Notes: a model not told the origin generated them from the sequence alone. A stretch of DNA of 45,779 nt from Amphiplicatus sp046296195 (GCA_046296195.1 JBKBLR010000022.1:1-45779); one strand, 5' to 3'; shown: positions 19,556-29,462, numbered from the stretch's first letter. Translations and numbers: made by a program.

Positions 19556-20449
19556 ATGGCCGCGATCACGGCGCAGATGGTTAAGGATCTTCGGGAAACG
19601 ACCGGCGCCGGCATGATGGACTGCAAGGCGGCGCTGCAGGCGACCGACGGCGACATGGAGGCCGCCATCGACTGGCTTCGCAAGAAGGGACTTGCAAAAG
19701 CCGCCAAGAAAGCGGGCCGGGCGGCGGCGGAGGGCCTCGTCGTCGCCGCGACGAAGCCTGGCGTCGGCGTCCTCGTCGAAGTCAATTCGGAAACGGACTT
19801 CGTCGCGCGCAACGAAACCTTTCAGAAGATGGCCCGCGACATCGCTGACATCGCGCTCGGCACGACCGGCGACATCGAGACGATCAAGCGCGCGGCTTAT
19901 CCCGGCGCCGGCATGTCGGTCGCCGACAAGGTCGCCGAAATGGTCGGCCAGATCGGCGAGAACATGAATGTTCGCCGCTCCGCGATGGTCAAGGCGGACG
20001 GCGGAGTCGTCGCCGCCTATATCCACAACCAGACGGTTGACGGCGCCGGCAAGATCGGCGTGCTCGTCGGGCTGAAATCGTCCGGCGACCACGTGAAAGT
20101 CGGCGCCCTTGGCAAACAGATCGCGATGCACGTCGCCGCCGCGCGCCCGCTCGCCGGCCGCATCGAGGATCTCGATCCGGCGGCGGTCGCCCGGGAGAAA
20201 GCCGTTCTGTCTGAACAGGCGCGCGCTTCCGGCAAGCCGGAAGACGTCATCATGAAGATGGTCGAGGGCCGGCTCCGGAAATTCTATGAAGAGGCGGTCC
20301 TCCTGGAACAGGTGTTCGTCATCGACGGTGAGACGAAGGTCGCCAAGGTCATCGAAAACGCGGCGAAACAGATTGGCGCTCCGATCGAATTTACGGGTTT
20401 TGCGAGGCTCGAGCTTGGGGACGGCGTCGAAAAGACCGCCGAGGAATAG
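19556..20449 (+). CDS. tsf: Translation elongation factor Ts
   Basis: Guanine nucleotide exchange factor that recycles EF-Tu. The 297-residue protein has the N-terminal UBA-like domain with VKDLRETTGAGMMDCKAAL, the signature EVNSETDFVARNE at about 81-93, and the dimerisation/core domain with HVAAARPL. EGRLRKFYEEAVLLEQ is the expected C-terminal helix region. GAAGGAG lies before the ATG. It follows rpsB after 135 bp, the standard bacterial arrangement. Confidence 0.98.
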   Translation: MAAITAQMVKDLRETTGAGMMDCKAALQATDGDMEAAIDWLRKKGLAKAAKKAGRAAAEGLVVAATKPGVGVLVEVNSETDFVARNETFQKMARDIADIALGTTGDIETIKRAAYPGAGMSVADKVAEMVGQIGENMNVRRSAMVKADGGVVAAYIHNQTVDGAGKIGVLVGLKSSGDHVKVGALGKQIAMHVAAARPLAGRIEDLDPAAVAREKAVLSEQARASGKPEDVIMKMVEGRLRKFYEEAVLLEQVFVIDGETKVAKVIENAAKQIGAPIEFTGFARLELGDGVEKTAEE

Positions 20450-20579
20450 GCCGGCCGCCGGCGCCGCTGACGACCGTGGCTTACGGGCGGCGGCCGCCGC
20501 CTCTGCAACGCTCTTCCATCGGCTTGCAAATCGGCCTTCCCTTTCTCATGGTGCGGCCGGCAAGTGACGGAGACAGTCG

Positions 20580-21302
20580 ATGACGCGGGAACTGAAATAC
20601 AAGCGCGTCCTGCTGAAAATCTCCGGCGAAGCGCTGATGGGGCCGCGGCAGTTCGGCATCGATTACGATACTGTCGAAAGGATCGCAGCGGAGGTGAAGG
20701 ACGCTCAGTCCTTGGGCGCTGAGCTTTGTCTCGTCGTCGGCGGCGGCAACATCTTCCGCGGGATGAGCCAGGCCGCGCAGGGAATGGAACGCGCCAGCGC
20801 CGACTATATGGGCATGCTGGCGACGGTGATGAACGCGCTTGCGCTTCAGAACGCGCTTGAAAAAATCGGCGTTTACACCCGCGTCGTTTCGGCCATCGAA
20901 ATGACGGCGATCTGCGAGCCTTACATTCGCCGCCGGGCGATGCGGCATATGGAGAAAGGACGCATCGTCATCTTCGCGGCGGGCACCGGCAATCCGTTTT
21001 TCACGACCGACACGGCCGCGGCGCTTCGGGCCGCGGAAATGGGGTGCGACGCGCTCTTCAAGGGAACGAATGTCGACGGCGTCTATTCAGCGGACCCTAA
21101 AAAGGACAAGGCTGCGACGCGGTTCGATAAGCTGTCGTACCACGAGGTCATGGTGCGCGATCTGAAGGTCATGGACCAGGCGGCGATCGCCCTGACGCGC
21201 GAGAATAACATTCCGATCGTGGTGTTTTCGATCGCCGAACGGGGCGGCGTCGTCGGCGCGCTGACCGGTGAGGGCCGCTTCACATCGATTACGGACGCTT
21301 GA
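20580..21302 (+). CDS. pyrH: UMP kinase
   Basis: Hexameric amino-acid-kinase-family enzyme that phosphorylates UMP to UDP for nucleotide and cell-wall precursor synthesis. The 240-residue length is typical. Visible motifs are RVLLKISGEALMG (ATP/phosphate binding, 9-21), VVGGGNIFRG, GMLATVMNALALQ, FAAGTGNPFFTTDTAAALRA and KGTNVDGVYSADPK. A ribosome site (ACGGAGA) precedes the ATG at 20580. The 130-bp gap after tsf contains a GC-rich 16-bp palindrome of unclear role. Confidence 0.98.
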   Translation: MTRELKYKRVLLKISGEALMGPRQFGIDYDTVERIAAEVKDAQSLGAELCLVVGGGNIFRGMSQAAQGMERASADYMGMLATVMNALALQNALEKIGVYTRVVSAIEMTAICEPYIRRRAMRHMEKGRIVIFAAGTGNPFFTTDTAAALRAAEMGCDALFKGTNVDGVYSADPKKDKAATRFDKLSYHEVMVRDLKVMDQAAIALTRENNIPIVVFSIAERGGVVGALTGEGRFTSITDA

Positions 21303-21371
21303 ACGGCCGTCGTCGAAGGGATCCGACCATCGCCGGAATTAAGCGACGATCATCGATCAAAGGAGAAGGAA

Positions 21372-21926
21372 ATGGCTACAATCGGCGCCAATTTGAAGGA
21401 CCTCGAAAAGCGCATGGAAGGCGCGCTGGCGGCGTTGAAAGGCGAGTTCTCGGGCCTGCGGTCCGGACGCGCCTCGGCGAGCCTGCTGGAGCCCGTCATG
21501 GTCGAGGCTTATGGCGCCATGACGCCGCTGAACCAGGTCGGCTCGATCAACGTGCCGGAACCGCGGATGATTTCGGTGTCCGTCTGGGACAAGGCGCTCG
21601 TGAGCGCCGTCGACCGCGCGATTCGAGATGCGGGCATCGGCCTCAACCCGGTCGTCGACGGCACGAATGTAAGGGTGCCGATTCCTCCGCTGACGGAGGA
21701 ACGCCGGAAAGAGCTTACGAAGGTCGCGCACAAATACGCCGAGCAGGCGAAGGTTGCGATCCGCAACGTCCGGCGCGAGGGCATGGAGGCCATCAAGAAG
21801 GCCGAGGGCGTCGGCGAGGACGAGCAGAAGCGCCAGTCCGATCAGGTGCAAAAGCTGACCGACCTCATGATCAAGAAGGTCGATGAAGCGCTCGCCTCGA
21901 AGGAAGCGGAGATCATGCAGGTCTGA
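21372..21926 (+). CDS. frr: Ribosome recycling factor
   Basis: Splits the post-termination ribosome together with EF-G. The 184-residue protein starts at the family N-terminus (KDLEKRMEGALAALKGEFSGL) and carries RSGRASASLLEPVMVEAYG, PLNQVGSINVPEPRM, and the helical second half with IPPLTEERRKEL and VRREGMEAIKKAE. AAAGGAGAAGGAA before the ATG at 21372 is a strong ribosome site. It follows pyrH by 69 bp, the usual pair. Confidence 0.98.
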   Translation: MATIGANLKDLEKRMEGALAALKGEFSGLRSGRASASLLEPVMVEAYGAMTPLNQVGSINVPEPRMISVSVWDKALVSAVDRAIRDAGIGLNPVVDGTNVRVPIPPLTEERRKELTKVAHKYAEQAKVAIRNVRREGMEAIKKAEGVGEDEQKRQSDQVQKLTDLMIKKVDEALASKEAEIMQV

Positions 21927-21953
21927 GAATCTGCGGAGCAGAGGCCTATCGAC

Positions 21954-22709
21954 GTGGCGACGCCGCTTTCAACCGAGGCCGAAACCGCGCCGCCCGCCGG
22001 CGCGCCGGTCAGTCATGTCGCCATCATCATGGACGGAAACGGCCGTTGGGCGGCCGCCCGCGGCCTGCCGCGCAGCGCCGGGCACAAGGAGGGCGCGGCG
22101 GCGGCGCGGCGCACGGTCGAGGCGGCGCGCGATCTCGGTCTGTCCCATCTGACGCTTTACAGCTTCTCCACGGAGAACTGGCGCAGGCCCGCAAGTGAGA
22201 TCCGTGACCTGATGGGCCTGCTTCGGCAGTTCATCGGGGATGAATTGCCGACGCTGAAGAGGGAAGGCGTCAAGGTCACCATCATCGGCGACAAGAAAAA
22301 CCTCGAACCGGAAATAAAGCTGCTCGTCGGGCGCGCTGAAACCGAAACGGCGAAGAACAGCCGGTTTTTCCTTCAGATCGCCTTCAATTACGGCGGCCGG
22401 GACGAGATCGTGCGGGCGGCGCGCGTGCTGGCGGCGGAGGCCGCGGCAGGCCGGTTGAAGCCGGAGGCGATCAGCGAGCAGTTGTTCGCCCGGACGCTCG
22501 ACACCGCGGCCTTTCCTGATCCTGACTTTGTCATCCGGACGAGCGGCGAGAAGCGCATCAGCAATTTCCTCCTCTGGCAGGCCGCCTATGCGGAATACGT
22601 CTTTCTCGACATTCACTGGCCGGAATTCGACGCCGGCCATTTTGCCGCGGCCGTCGCCGAATTTCAGGCGCGCGAGCGCCGCTTCGGCGGGCTTTCCGCA
22701 GCGCCCTGA
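21954..22709 (+). CDS. uppS: Isoprenyl transferase (undecaprenyl diphosphate synthase)
   Basis: Cis-prenyltransferase that makes the C55 carrier lipid for peptidoglycan and polysaccharide synthesis from FPP and IPP. The 251-residue protein carries VAIIMDGNGRWAAARG (catalytic Asp in MDGNGRW), GHKEGA, LTLYSFSTENWRRP, and the C-terminal PDFVIRTSGEKRISNFLLWQ, all diagnostic. The start codon is GTG at 21954, giving a 22-residue N-terminal extension before the core; a start nearer the core is possible. It precedes cdsA by 5 bp. Confidence 0.96.
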   Translation: MATPLSTEAETAPPAGAPVSHVAIIMDGNGRWAAARGLPRSAGHKEGAAAARRTVEAARDLGLSHLTLYSFSTENWRRPASEIRDLMGLLRQFIGDELPTLKREGVKVTIIGDKKNLEPEIKLLVGRAETETAKNSRFFLQIAFNYGGRDEIVRAARVLAAEAAAGRLKPEAISEQLFARTLDTAAFPDPDFVIRTSGEKRISNFLLWQAAYAEYVFLDIHWPEFDAGHFAAAVAEFQARERRFGGLSAAP

Positions 22710-22714
22710 ACAGA

Positions 22715-23551
22715 ATGGCGGAAGGTCGGATAGAAGCGGGATCGACGCAGGGCAGGCCTCGCCGGCGCGACACCTTGCTGTTGCGGATCATGTCAGCGGC
22801 GGCGCTTGCCCCGCTCGCGCTCTCGGCCTCTTGGGCCGGCGGTCCGGCGTTCGCAGCGCTCATCGCCTTTTTGTGCGTGCTCATGTCGTTTGAATGGGCC
22901 CGCATGGTGGAGCGGAAGGAAACCTCGATGGTTTTCTACGTGCTCGGCGCGGCCAGCGCGGCGGCGCTGACGCTTGCGGCGGCGGGCCATTATTTGCTCG
23001 CCTATGGAGCGGCGGCGGCGGGCGCGGCCGGAGCTTTTCTTGGCGCCGCCAGGGATCGCGGCTGGGCCGCGTTCGGCGCCGCTTTTTTCATCGCGCCCGC
23101 GATCGCGCTCCTTTGGTTGCGGGAAGGCGGCGAACAGGGCGCTGCGCTGACCTTGCTGCTTTTTGCAATCGTATGGGGCGCCGACACCGGCGGCTATGTC
23201 GGCGGCAGGCTGGTGGGCGGCCCCAAGCTCAGCCCTTCCATTTCGCCGGCGAAGACCTGGGCCGGGGCCGCGGGCGGCATGGCCCTTGGCGGGATCGCGG
23301 CGGCGGCGCTCGCCCCGGCGCTGCTCGGATGGCCGACAAGCCTCTCCTTCGCCGCCGGGGCGGGGCTTGGCCTTGCCTCAATCGTCGGCGACATGGCGGA
23401 ATCGGCGGTAAAGCGCCGTTTCGGGATCAAGGATACGTCCGGCTTCATTCCAGGCCATGGGGGGGTCCTTGACCGCCTCGACGGGATGATCTTCGCCACC
23501 TCGGCGATGACGGCGGCGCTTTATGCGCATAGTCTGTCGCGGGGCGGTTAG
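22715..23551 (+). CDS. cdsA: Phosphatidate cytidylyltransferase
   Basis: Inner-membrane enzyme that forms CDP-diacylglycerol from phosphatidate and CTP, the branch point of phospholipid synthesis. The 278-residue protein has about seven or eight hydrophobic helices and the CDS signature near the end: SAVKRRFGIKDTSG followed by PGHGGVLDRLDG. ADTGGYVGGRL in the middle is also typical. It starts 5 bp after uppS. Confidence 0.96.
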   Translation: MAEGRIEAGSTQGRPRRRDTLLLRIMSAAALAPLALSASWAGGPAFAALIAFLCVLMSFEWARMVERKETSMVFYVLGAASAAALTLAAAGHYLLAYGAAAAGAAGAFLGAARDRGWAAFGAAFFIAPAIALLWLREGGEQGAALTLLLFAIVWGADTGGYVGGRLVGGPKLSPSISPAKTWAGAAGGMALGGIAAAALAPALLGWPTSLSFAAGAGLGLASIVGDMAESAVKRRFGIKDTSGFIPGHGGVLDRLDGMIFATSAMTAALYAHSLSRGG

Positions 23552-23568
23552 GGTAGGGACGGGGTGGG

Positions 23569-24783
23569 ATGAGCGCAAACGAGCGCCGCAAGATTATTCG
23601 TCGCCGTGCGACAGTTCTCGGGTCGACGGGCTCGGTCGGCGTGAACACGCTTGACGTGATCGATTTCGCCACCCGGCGCGGCGACGCCGAGGTTGAAATC
23701 GAGGCGCTGACCGCCAACAGCAATGTCAGGACGCTGGCTGAGCAGGCGAGGAAGTTCCGTCCGCGCTTCGTGGCGATCGCCGACGCGCGGCTCAAAGGCG
23801 ACCTTGAGGACGCCCTGCGCGGGGAAAGCATCGAGATTGGAGCAGGTCCGGAAGCGATCGAGGAAGCCGGCGCGCGCGAGGCCGATTGGGTGATGGCCGC
23901 GATCGTCGGCGCCGCAGGCCTGAAACCGACGCTCAATGCGGCAAAGCGCGGCGCGGCGGTCGCGCTCGCGAACAAGGAATGCCTCGTTTGCGCGGGCGAC
24001 GTCGTCATGGACGCCGTTCGCCGATCCGGCGGCGTGCTGCTGCCGGTCGATTCCGAACACAACGCGATTTTTCAGGTTTTTGACTTTGAGCGCCCGCATC
24101 GCGTCGCCCGGCTTATCCTCACCGCGTCAGGCGGTCCGTTCCGGACCTGGTCGCATGCGGACATGGCCTCAGTCACGCCGGCGCAGGCGATCGCGCATCC
24201 GAACTGGTCGATGGGCGCGAAGATTTCCGTCGACTCGGCGACGATGATGAACAAGGGCCTTGAGTTGATCGAGGCTTCTCATATTTTTCCGATCCCGGCG
24301 GACAGGATCGACATCCTTGTCCATCCGCAATCCGTCATTCATTCGATGGTCGAATATGTCGACGCCTCGGTGCTCGCCCAGCTCGGCACGCCCGACATGC
24401 GAACGCCGATCGCGTCGACCTTCGCCTGGCCCGATCGGAGCCCCAGTCCCTCGGCGCGGCTCAATTTCGCGAGCCTCAAGCACCTGACGTTCGAGAACCC
24501 GGATCCTGTCCGCTTTCCCGCCTTGCGTCTTGCACGCGAAGCGGTCGAACGCGGCGGCGTCACGCCGGCGGTGCTGAACGCGGCCAATGAGGCGGCGGTC
24601 GCCGCCTTCCTCGCCGGCCGACTGAAATTCCTGGATATCGCGGCCGTCGCCGACCATGTTCTTGACGAAATTGGCCGGCGTAATGGCCCGCACCGGCTCA
24701 CGAGCCTCGAAGAAGCGATGGCTGCCGACGCCGAAGCGCGCAGCTTGGCTGAAAGATCGATTGCGGCCCGCGCTGCGGCCTAG
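23569..24783 (+). CDS. dxr: 1-deoxy-D-xylulose-5-phosphate reductoisomerase
   Basis: Second enzyme of the MEP isoprenoid pathway; converts DXP to MEP with NADPH and a divalent metal. The 404-residue protein carries the nucleotide-binding VLGSTGSVGVNTLDVI (16-31), ALANKECLV, the metal/substrate motif PVDSEHNAIFQ, ASGGPFR, and HPNWSMGAKISVDSATMMNKG with LELIEA. Three lysine/arginine-rich residues precede the nucleotide-binding strand. Its neighbours uppS and rseP are the usual ones. Confidence 0.98.
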   Translation: MSANERRKIIRRRATVLGSTGSVGVNTLDVIDFATRRGDAEVEIEALTANSNVRTLAEQARKFRPRFVAIADARLKGDLEDALRGESIEIGAGPEAIEEAGAREADWVMAAIVGAAGLKPTLNAAKRGAAVALANKECLVCAGDVVMDAVRRSGGVLLPVDSEHNAIFQVFDFERPHRVARLILTASGGPFRTWSHADMASVTPAQAIAHPNWSMGAKISVDSATMMNKGLELIEASHIFPIPADRIDILVHPQSVIHSMVEYVDASVLAQLGTPDMRTPIASTFAWPDRSPSPSARLNFASLKHLTFENPDPVRFPALRLAREAVERGGVTPAVLNAANEAAVAAFLAGRLKFLDIAAVADHVLDEIGRRNGPHRLTSLEEAMAADAEARSLAERSIAARAAA

Positions 24784-24819
24784 GATTCTGGGAGCGTTGA
24801 GACCTGTGAGACCCTGCGC

Positions 24820-26088
24820 ATGAACTGGGCCTTGTTTGCACCGGAAAACCTCATTCTTCTTCCGGTTTTCATCCTGTCGTTCATCCTTCTCCTCGGCGTC
24901 ATCGTGTTCGTGCACGAATTCGGGCACTTCGCGGCGGCGCGCCTGCTCGGCGTCCGGGTCGATGTGTTTTCGATCGGCATGGGCAAGGTGCTGGCGCGCT
25001 GGACGGACCGGCATGGCACGGAATGGCGCCTGTCCATGTTGCCCATCGGCGGATATGTGAAGTTTTTCGGGGATGCGAGCGCTGCCTCGAACCCCAGCGA
25101 TGCAGTGACTGCCGACCAGGACGGCCCGGCGACGACGCAGTTTCCCCGCCCCGGCGCCGAGAAGGAAATTGCGCGCAGGCTGACGCCGGCGGAAAAGAAG
25201 GTCTGTTTCCATTTCAAGCCTCTATGGGCGCGGGCGCTGATCGTCGCCGCCGGACCGTTCGCGAATTTTGCGCTGGCGATCGCGATTTTCTGGGCGCTGA
25301 TCCTGGCCTATGGCGACCTCGTGGTCGAACCGCGCATTGGCGCGGTGTCTCCCGGGTCCGCGGCGGAGGAAGCCGGGTTTCAGTCAGGCGACGTGATCAT
25401 CGCCGCGGACGGACGCCGGATCGCCTCATTTGATGACCTGATGGTGGTGACGCGTCTGGGCTCGGGAGAGGAGATCGCCTTCACGGTCGAGCGCGACGGC
25501 CAGAACATGACCATTCGCGCCACGCCCCGCCGCCAGATTGTCGAGGATGCATTTGGCAACAAGTCGAAGGGTGGGCTTCTGGGGCTGACGCCGGAACGCG
25601 ACGCCTACAAGGTCGTCAAGCGCACGCCGCTCGAAGCGCTCGGGATCGCCGCCCAGCGATGCTGGGGCGTGGTCACGTCGACCACCAAATTCCTGGCGCG
25701 CCTCGTCGCCGGCAAGGAAGACGCCGAGAATCTCGGGGGCCCGCTGAAGATGGCGCAATATGCCGGCCAGGCGATGACGTCAGGCTTCAACGGGGACGCT
25801 AACACGCTGGAATCGCGCAGCCTTTGGGAGAAACTCCGGATCAGCCTCGCGACCTTCATCAATCTCGCCGCGTTTGTGTCGGTATCTATCGGATTTCTCA
25901 ATTTGTTTCCGATTCCCGTTCTGGACGGCGGCCACCTGATGTATTACGCCTACGAAGCCGCTGCCGGGAAACCCTTGGGGGCCAGGGCCCAGGCGATTGG
26001 CTTTCGGGTGGGACTCTTACTACTGGGATCGTTCATGTTGTTTGTGACGTGGAACGACATCACCAGTTTCTTCGCGATAAAGAGCTAA
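24820..26088 (+). CDS. rseP: Site-2 protease, RseP/MmpA family
   Basis: Intramembrane zinc metalloprotease that cuts transmembrane segments of anti-sigma factors or, in Caulobacter (MmpA), of PodJ. The 422-residue protein has HEFGH at 32-36 in the first helix, one PDZ domain (about 170-240, GAVSPGSAAEEAGFQSGDVI), and PVLDGGHLMYY in a later helix carrying the third metal ligand. A polar insert follows the first helix (about 85-125). E. coli RseP has two PDZ domains; one here fits the alphaproteobacterial form. It is 10 bp before bamA, the standard neighbour. Confidence 0.96.
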   Translation: MNWALFAPENLILLPVFILSFILLLGVIVFVHEFGHFAAARLLGVRVDVFSIGMGKVLARWTDRHGTEWRLSMLPIGGYVKFFGDASAASNPSDAVTADQDGPATTQFPRPGAEKEIARRLTPAEKKVCFHFKPLWARALIVAAGPFANFALAIAIFWALILAYGDLVVEPRIGAVSPGSAAEEAGFQSGDVIIAADGRRIASFDDLMVVTRLGSGEEIAFTVERDGQNMTIRATPRRQIVEDAFGNKSKGGLLGLTPERDAYKVVKRTPLEALGIAAQRCWGVVTSTTKFLARLVAGKEDAENLGGPLKMAQYAGQAMTSGFNGDANTLESRSLWEKLRISLATFINLAAFVSVSIGFLNLFPIPVLDGGHLMYYAYEAAAGKPLGARAQAIGFRVGLLLLGSFMLFVTWNDITSFFAIKS

Positions 26089-26098
26089 GGTCGGCGGC

Positions 26099-28777
26099 AT
26101 GCGTATCATTCGGTCGGGGGCAGGCGCCGCGGGCGCAATCCTGTTGTCGCTTGTCGCCGCCTGGGGCGCCGCCGCTCAACCGGCGCCTTCAACGGGGGCC
26201 GCGTCTCCGGGGGGAGCGGCGATCGCCGCCGCCGAGGTCCAGCCTGCGCCCGTCATCCAGGCGATCCGGGTCAAGGGCAACCAGCGGATCGAGCCCGAGA
26301 CGATCGCTTCCTATCTGGTCGTCAACGCCGGGGACCGCGCGGACCCGCAGCTTTTGGACCTCGGGCTGAAGACGCTTTTCAACACTGGCCTGTTCGCCGA
26401 TGTCCGGCTGGAGATGCAGCCGGACAATTCGCTGCTGATCACGGTCGCCGAGAACCCGATCGTCAACCGGGTGATCCTGGAAGGCAACCGGCGGGTGAAG
26501 GCGGATAAAATCAACAAGGAAGTCAAGCTCGCCGCGCGCGCTGTCTTCACGCGCGCGAAGGCTCAGGCCGACGTGCAGCGGATCATCGAGGTCTATCGGC
26601 GGGGCGGCCGTTTTGCGGCGACCGTGACCCCGAAGATCGTGCCGCTCGAACAGAACCGGGTCGACGTCGTTTATGAGATCGACGAAGGCCCCAAGACCGG
26701 CGTCGCCAAGATCAACTTCGTCGGCAACAAGAACTTCACCAGCGGAGAGCTGCGCGGGGCGCTTCTCACCAAGGAGAGCCGCTGGTGGCGGTTCTTCTCC
26801 TCCAATAACAATTACGATCCCGACCGCCTTGAATACGAACGCGAATTGCTGAGGCAGTTTTACGCGAAGAACGGTTATGCGGATTTTCAGGTGCTGTCGG
26901 CGGTCGCCGAATTGACGCCCGACCGCAAAGACTTTTTCATCACCTTCACGGTCGAGGAAGGCGTCAAATACACGATCGGCGAGGTCAAGGTGAAGACGAG
27001 CCTCGCCAAGCTCGACGAGAACGCGCTCGAGAATTTCGTGCCGATCCAGCCCGGCGAAACCTATAACGGCGAACGGATCGAGAAGGCGACCGAGGCCATC
27101 ACCTTCGCGACCGGGGCGAGCGGCTACGCCTTCGTCGATGTCCAGCCGAGGCTGGAACGGAACCGCGAAACCCAAACGATCGACATCATCTTTCAGGTCA
27201 ATGAGGGACCGCGCGTTTATGTCGAGCGGATCAACGTCAAGGGCAATACGAGAACCCTCGACAAGGTCATTCGCCGCGAGATCCGCGTCGCGGAAGGCGA
27301 TCCTTACAACAAGGTGCTGATCGACCGGTCGAGGTCGCGCGTCAAGGCGCTCGATTATTTCACCGAGGTTGAAATCACCGAGCGCCCCGGCACGGCGCCG
27401 GATCGCACCGAGCTTGATGTGACTGTCGAGGAGAAGGCGACGGGTTCATTCTCGGTCGGCGTTGGCGTTTCCTCGACGGAGAACTTCATCCTCGACTTCT
27501 CGATTGAAGAGCGGAACCTGATGGGCCGCGGCCAGTTCCTGCGCTTCAGGGTGCAGAGTTCATCGCGCACGCGCCTTGTCGATCTGCGTTTCACGCAGCC
27601 TTACTTCCTTGATCGCAATCTTGCAGCCGGCGTCTCGCTGACCAACCAGCGCACCAATTTCCGGGAGTCCGGCTTCATCCGCGATCGGTATGGTTTCGGC
27701 CTCAGCGCCGGTTTCCAGATCTCGGAATTCTGGCGGGGCAACCTTCAGTATCAGCTCGCCCGAGACAAAGTGAATTTCGATCGCAACAACTTCGCCTTCC
27801 AGACGGGCGGTCAGGTCGACGACGGGACCGACATCACCAGCCTCTTCGTGCCGGGCGCGACGGTTCCGACCCTCACGCCGCTTTACGTCACGCCGGATGG
27901 CACGACGACGACGACGCCGACCGGACAACGTTTGCGCGATGCGATGGGCGACGCGCAAAGCCAGTATATCGCCTTCACCTGCGATCTTCTCGTCCAGGCG
28001 TTTTCGCCGACCTGCGAGTCGCAAGGGACCTTCGTCTCCTCGATCCTCGGTTATTCGATCGGCATGGACAGCCGGGATGATCCTATCGATCCGAAACGCG
28101 GCATGCGTCTCAGCCTCGGGCAGTCCGTCGCCGGGCTCGGCGGCGACGTGAAGTACATCCGCACCGAAGCGTCGGGCGCGATTTACCGCCCGCTTTTCGG
28201 CGGTCTCGTCGGCAAATTCCAGCTTCGCGGCGGCTATACGGACGGCTTCGGCGGCGATCCGGTGAGGCTGCAGGATCGCTTCTATGAAGGCGCTGACAGT
28301 TTCCGCGGCTTTGAGGTCGCCGGCGTCGGTCCGCGCTATTTGCAGCCCGGCACTCAGGCTAATCCGGCCTCCGGCCGCTTCGGACAGGCCATCGGCGCGA
28401 AGATTTACGCCATCGGCACCGTGGAGGTGCGCCTGCCGCTGCCGCTGCCGAAGGAATACGGCATCCGCGCGTCCCTGTTCTCGGACTTCGGCACGGTGGG
28501 GCTCGTTGATGACAGCAGCAAATTCCTGAATTCCATCGCGTTCAACGACGACAATATGGACGGCAACCCGGATTTCGCCGTCGATATCGATCCGACGTTC
28601 GGGACGCTTTACGTCGAACCCGTTCAAGATGACCTGTCGCTGCGCGTTTCGGCCGGCGCTTCGGTGAGCTGGGATTCGCCTTTCGGACCGGTCCGCTTTG
28701 ATTTCGCCAAAGTTCTGCGCAAGGAATTCTACGACCGGACGGAGGGATTCCGGTTCAGCGCAGGCACGTCGTTCTGA
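26099..28777 (+). CDS. bamA: Outer-membrane protein assembly factor BamA
   Basis: Core beta-barrel subunit of the BAM complex that inserts outer-membrane proteins. The 892-residue protein has a signal peptide (ending near AAAQPAP), five POTRA repeats (about 55-430; the first begins IQAIRVKGNQRIEPET), and the Omp85 barrel. Barrel features include the SRDDPIDPKRG and FEGADSFRGFEVAGVGPR stretches and the C-terminal SAGTSF ending in Phe. It is longer than E. coli BamA, partly through an extracellular-loop insertion near residues 580-640 with a cysteine pair. It follows rseP and precedes ompH, its periplasmic chaperone partner. Confidence 0.98.
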   Translation: MRIIRSGAGAAGAILLSLVAAWGAAAQPAPSTGAASPGGAAIAAAEVQPAPVIQAIRVKGNQRIEPETIASYLVVNAGDRADPQLLDLGLKTLFNTGLFADVRLEMQPDNSLLITVAENPIVNRVILEGNRRVKADKINKEVKLAARAVFTRAKAQADVQRIIEVYRRGGRFAATVTPKIVPLEQNRVDVVYEIDEGPKTGVAKINFVGNKNFTSGELRGALLTKESRWWRFFSSNNNYDPDRLEYERELLRQFYAKNGYADFQVLSAVAELTPDRKDFFITFTVEEGVKYTIGEVKVKTSLAKLDENALENFVPIQPGETYNGERIEKATEAITFATGASGYAFVDVQPRLERNRETQTIDIIFQVNEGPRVYVERINVKGNTRTLDKVIRREIRVAEGDPYNKVLIDRSRSRVKALDYFTEVEITERPGTAPDRTELDVTVEEKATGSFSVGVGVSSTENFILDFSIEERNLMGRGQFLRFRVQSSSRTRLVDLRFTQPYFLDRNLAAGVSLTNQRTNFRESGFIRDRYGFGLSAGFQISEFWRGNLQYQLARDKVNFDRNNFAFQTGGQVDDGTDITSLFVPGATVPTLTPLYVTPDGTTTTTPTGQRLRDAMGDAQSQYIAFTCDLLVQAFSPTCESQGTFVSSILGYSIGMDSRDDPIDPKRGMRLSLGQSVAGLGGDVKYIRTEASGAIYRPLFGGLVGKFQLRGGYTDGFGGDPVRLQDRFYEGADSFRGFEVAGVGPRYLQPGTQANPASGRFGQAIGAKIYAIGTVEVRLPLPLPKEYGIRASLFSDFGTVGLVDDSSKFLNSIAFNDDNMDGNPDFAVDIDPTFGTLYVEPVQDDLSLRVSAGASVSWDSPFGPVRFDFAKVLRKEFYDRTEGFRFSAGTSF

Positions 28778-28814
28778 TCCGCCATTCATGGCATAACTTC
28801 AGCGAGGAAAGAAA

Positions 28815-29462
28815 ATGATGTCGAGATTCCTTGGGCTCGTGGGCGCTGCGGCCCTGGTTGGGGCTGGGGTGGGCGCTGGCGCGCTCTTGTCGGGCGCTGA
28901 AGCGCAATCAGCGGCCAAGCCGCCGGTCATCCTGATCGTCGACACCCAGATGCTCGTCGCCCAATCTGACGCCGGCAAGACGATCCCGACGCAGGCGACG
29001 ACGATCAAGTCGGCGATTGAGAAAGAGCTTCAGGCCGAGGCCGACAAGCTCAAGAAGGACATCGAGAATTATCAGAAGGGCGCGTCGTTGATGTCCGACG
29101 AGGTGCGCAAGAAAACCGAGCAGGACCTTGCCGTCCGCCAGCAGGTCGCCTTGCCGCAGCAGGCCCAGATCATGGAGCAGGTCTTCGCCGGCGCGGTGCA
29201 AAACGCGCAAACCAAGATTCTTCAGGAATCGCAGCCGATCATGAAGGCGATCCTCGACCGGCGCGGGGCGACCGTTCTGCTTGATCGTCAAGCGGTGCTT
29301 TACGCTGCGCCGGAAACCGACATCACCCAGGAGGTGATGACCGAGCTGAACAAGAAGCTGAAGACGGTCGCCGTCCAGAAGGTCACGCTCGCCGACGTCA
29401 AGAAAAAGCTTCAGGAAGCCCAGGCCGCTCAGAACACGCCGGCGGAAAAACCGAAGAAGTAA
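28815..29462 (+). CDS. Periplasmic chaperone OmpH/Skp family
   Basis: Trimeric jellyfish-shaped chaperone that carries unfolded outer-membrane proteins to BamA. The 215-residue protein has a signal sequence (hydrophobic to about residue 28, then GAEAQSA), a beta strand IVDTQMLVAQS, and long charged helices (KELQAEADKLKKDIENYQKG and beyond) forming the coiled-coil tentacles. The C-terminus is Lys/Pro-rich. GAGGAAAG precedes the tandem ATG ATG. It sits between bamA and lpxD and is followed by a terminator. Confidence 0.92.
   Translation: MMSRFLGLVGAAALVGAGVGAGALLSGAEAQSAAKPPVILIVDTQMLVAQSDAGKTIPTQATTIKSAIEKELQAEADKLKKDIENYQKGASLMSDEVRKKTEQDLAVRQQVALPQQAQIMEQVFAGAVQNAQTKILQESQPIMKAILDRRGATVLLDRQAVLYAAPETDITQEVMTELNKKLKTVAVQKVTLADVKKKLQEAQAAQNTPAEKPKK

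Noticed and set aside
18542..20131. 529-residue minus-strand frame over rpsB and tsf
   Set aside because: Entirely antisense to two certain genes and without family features.
20486..20501. Perfect GC palindrome between tsf and pyrH
   Set aside because: Made only of GGC/GCC runs, lacks a loop and a T tract; likely composition, not a terminator or operator.
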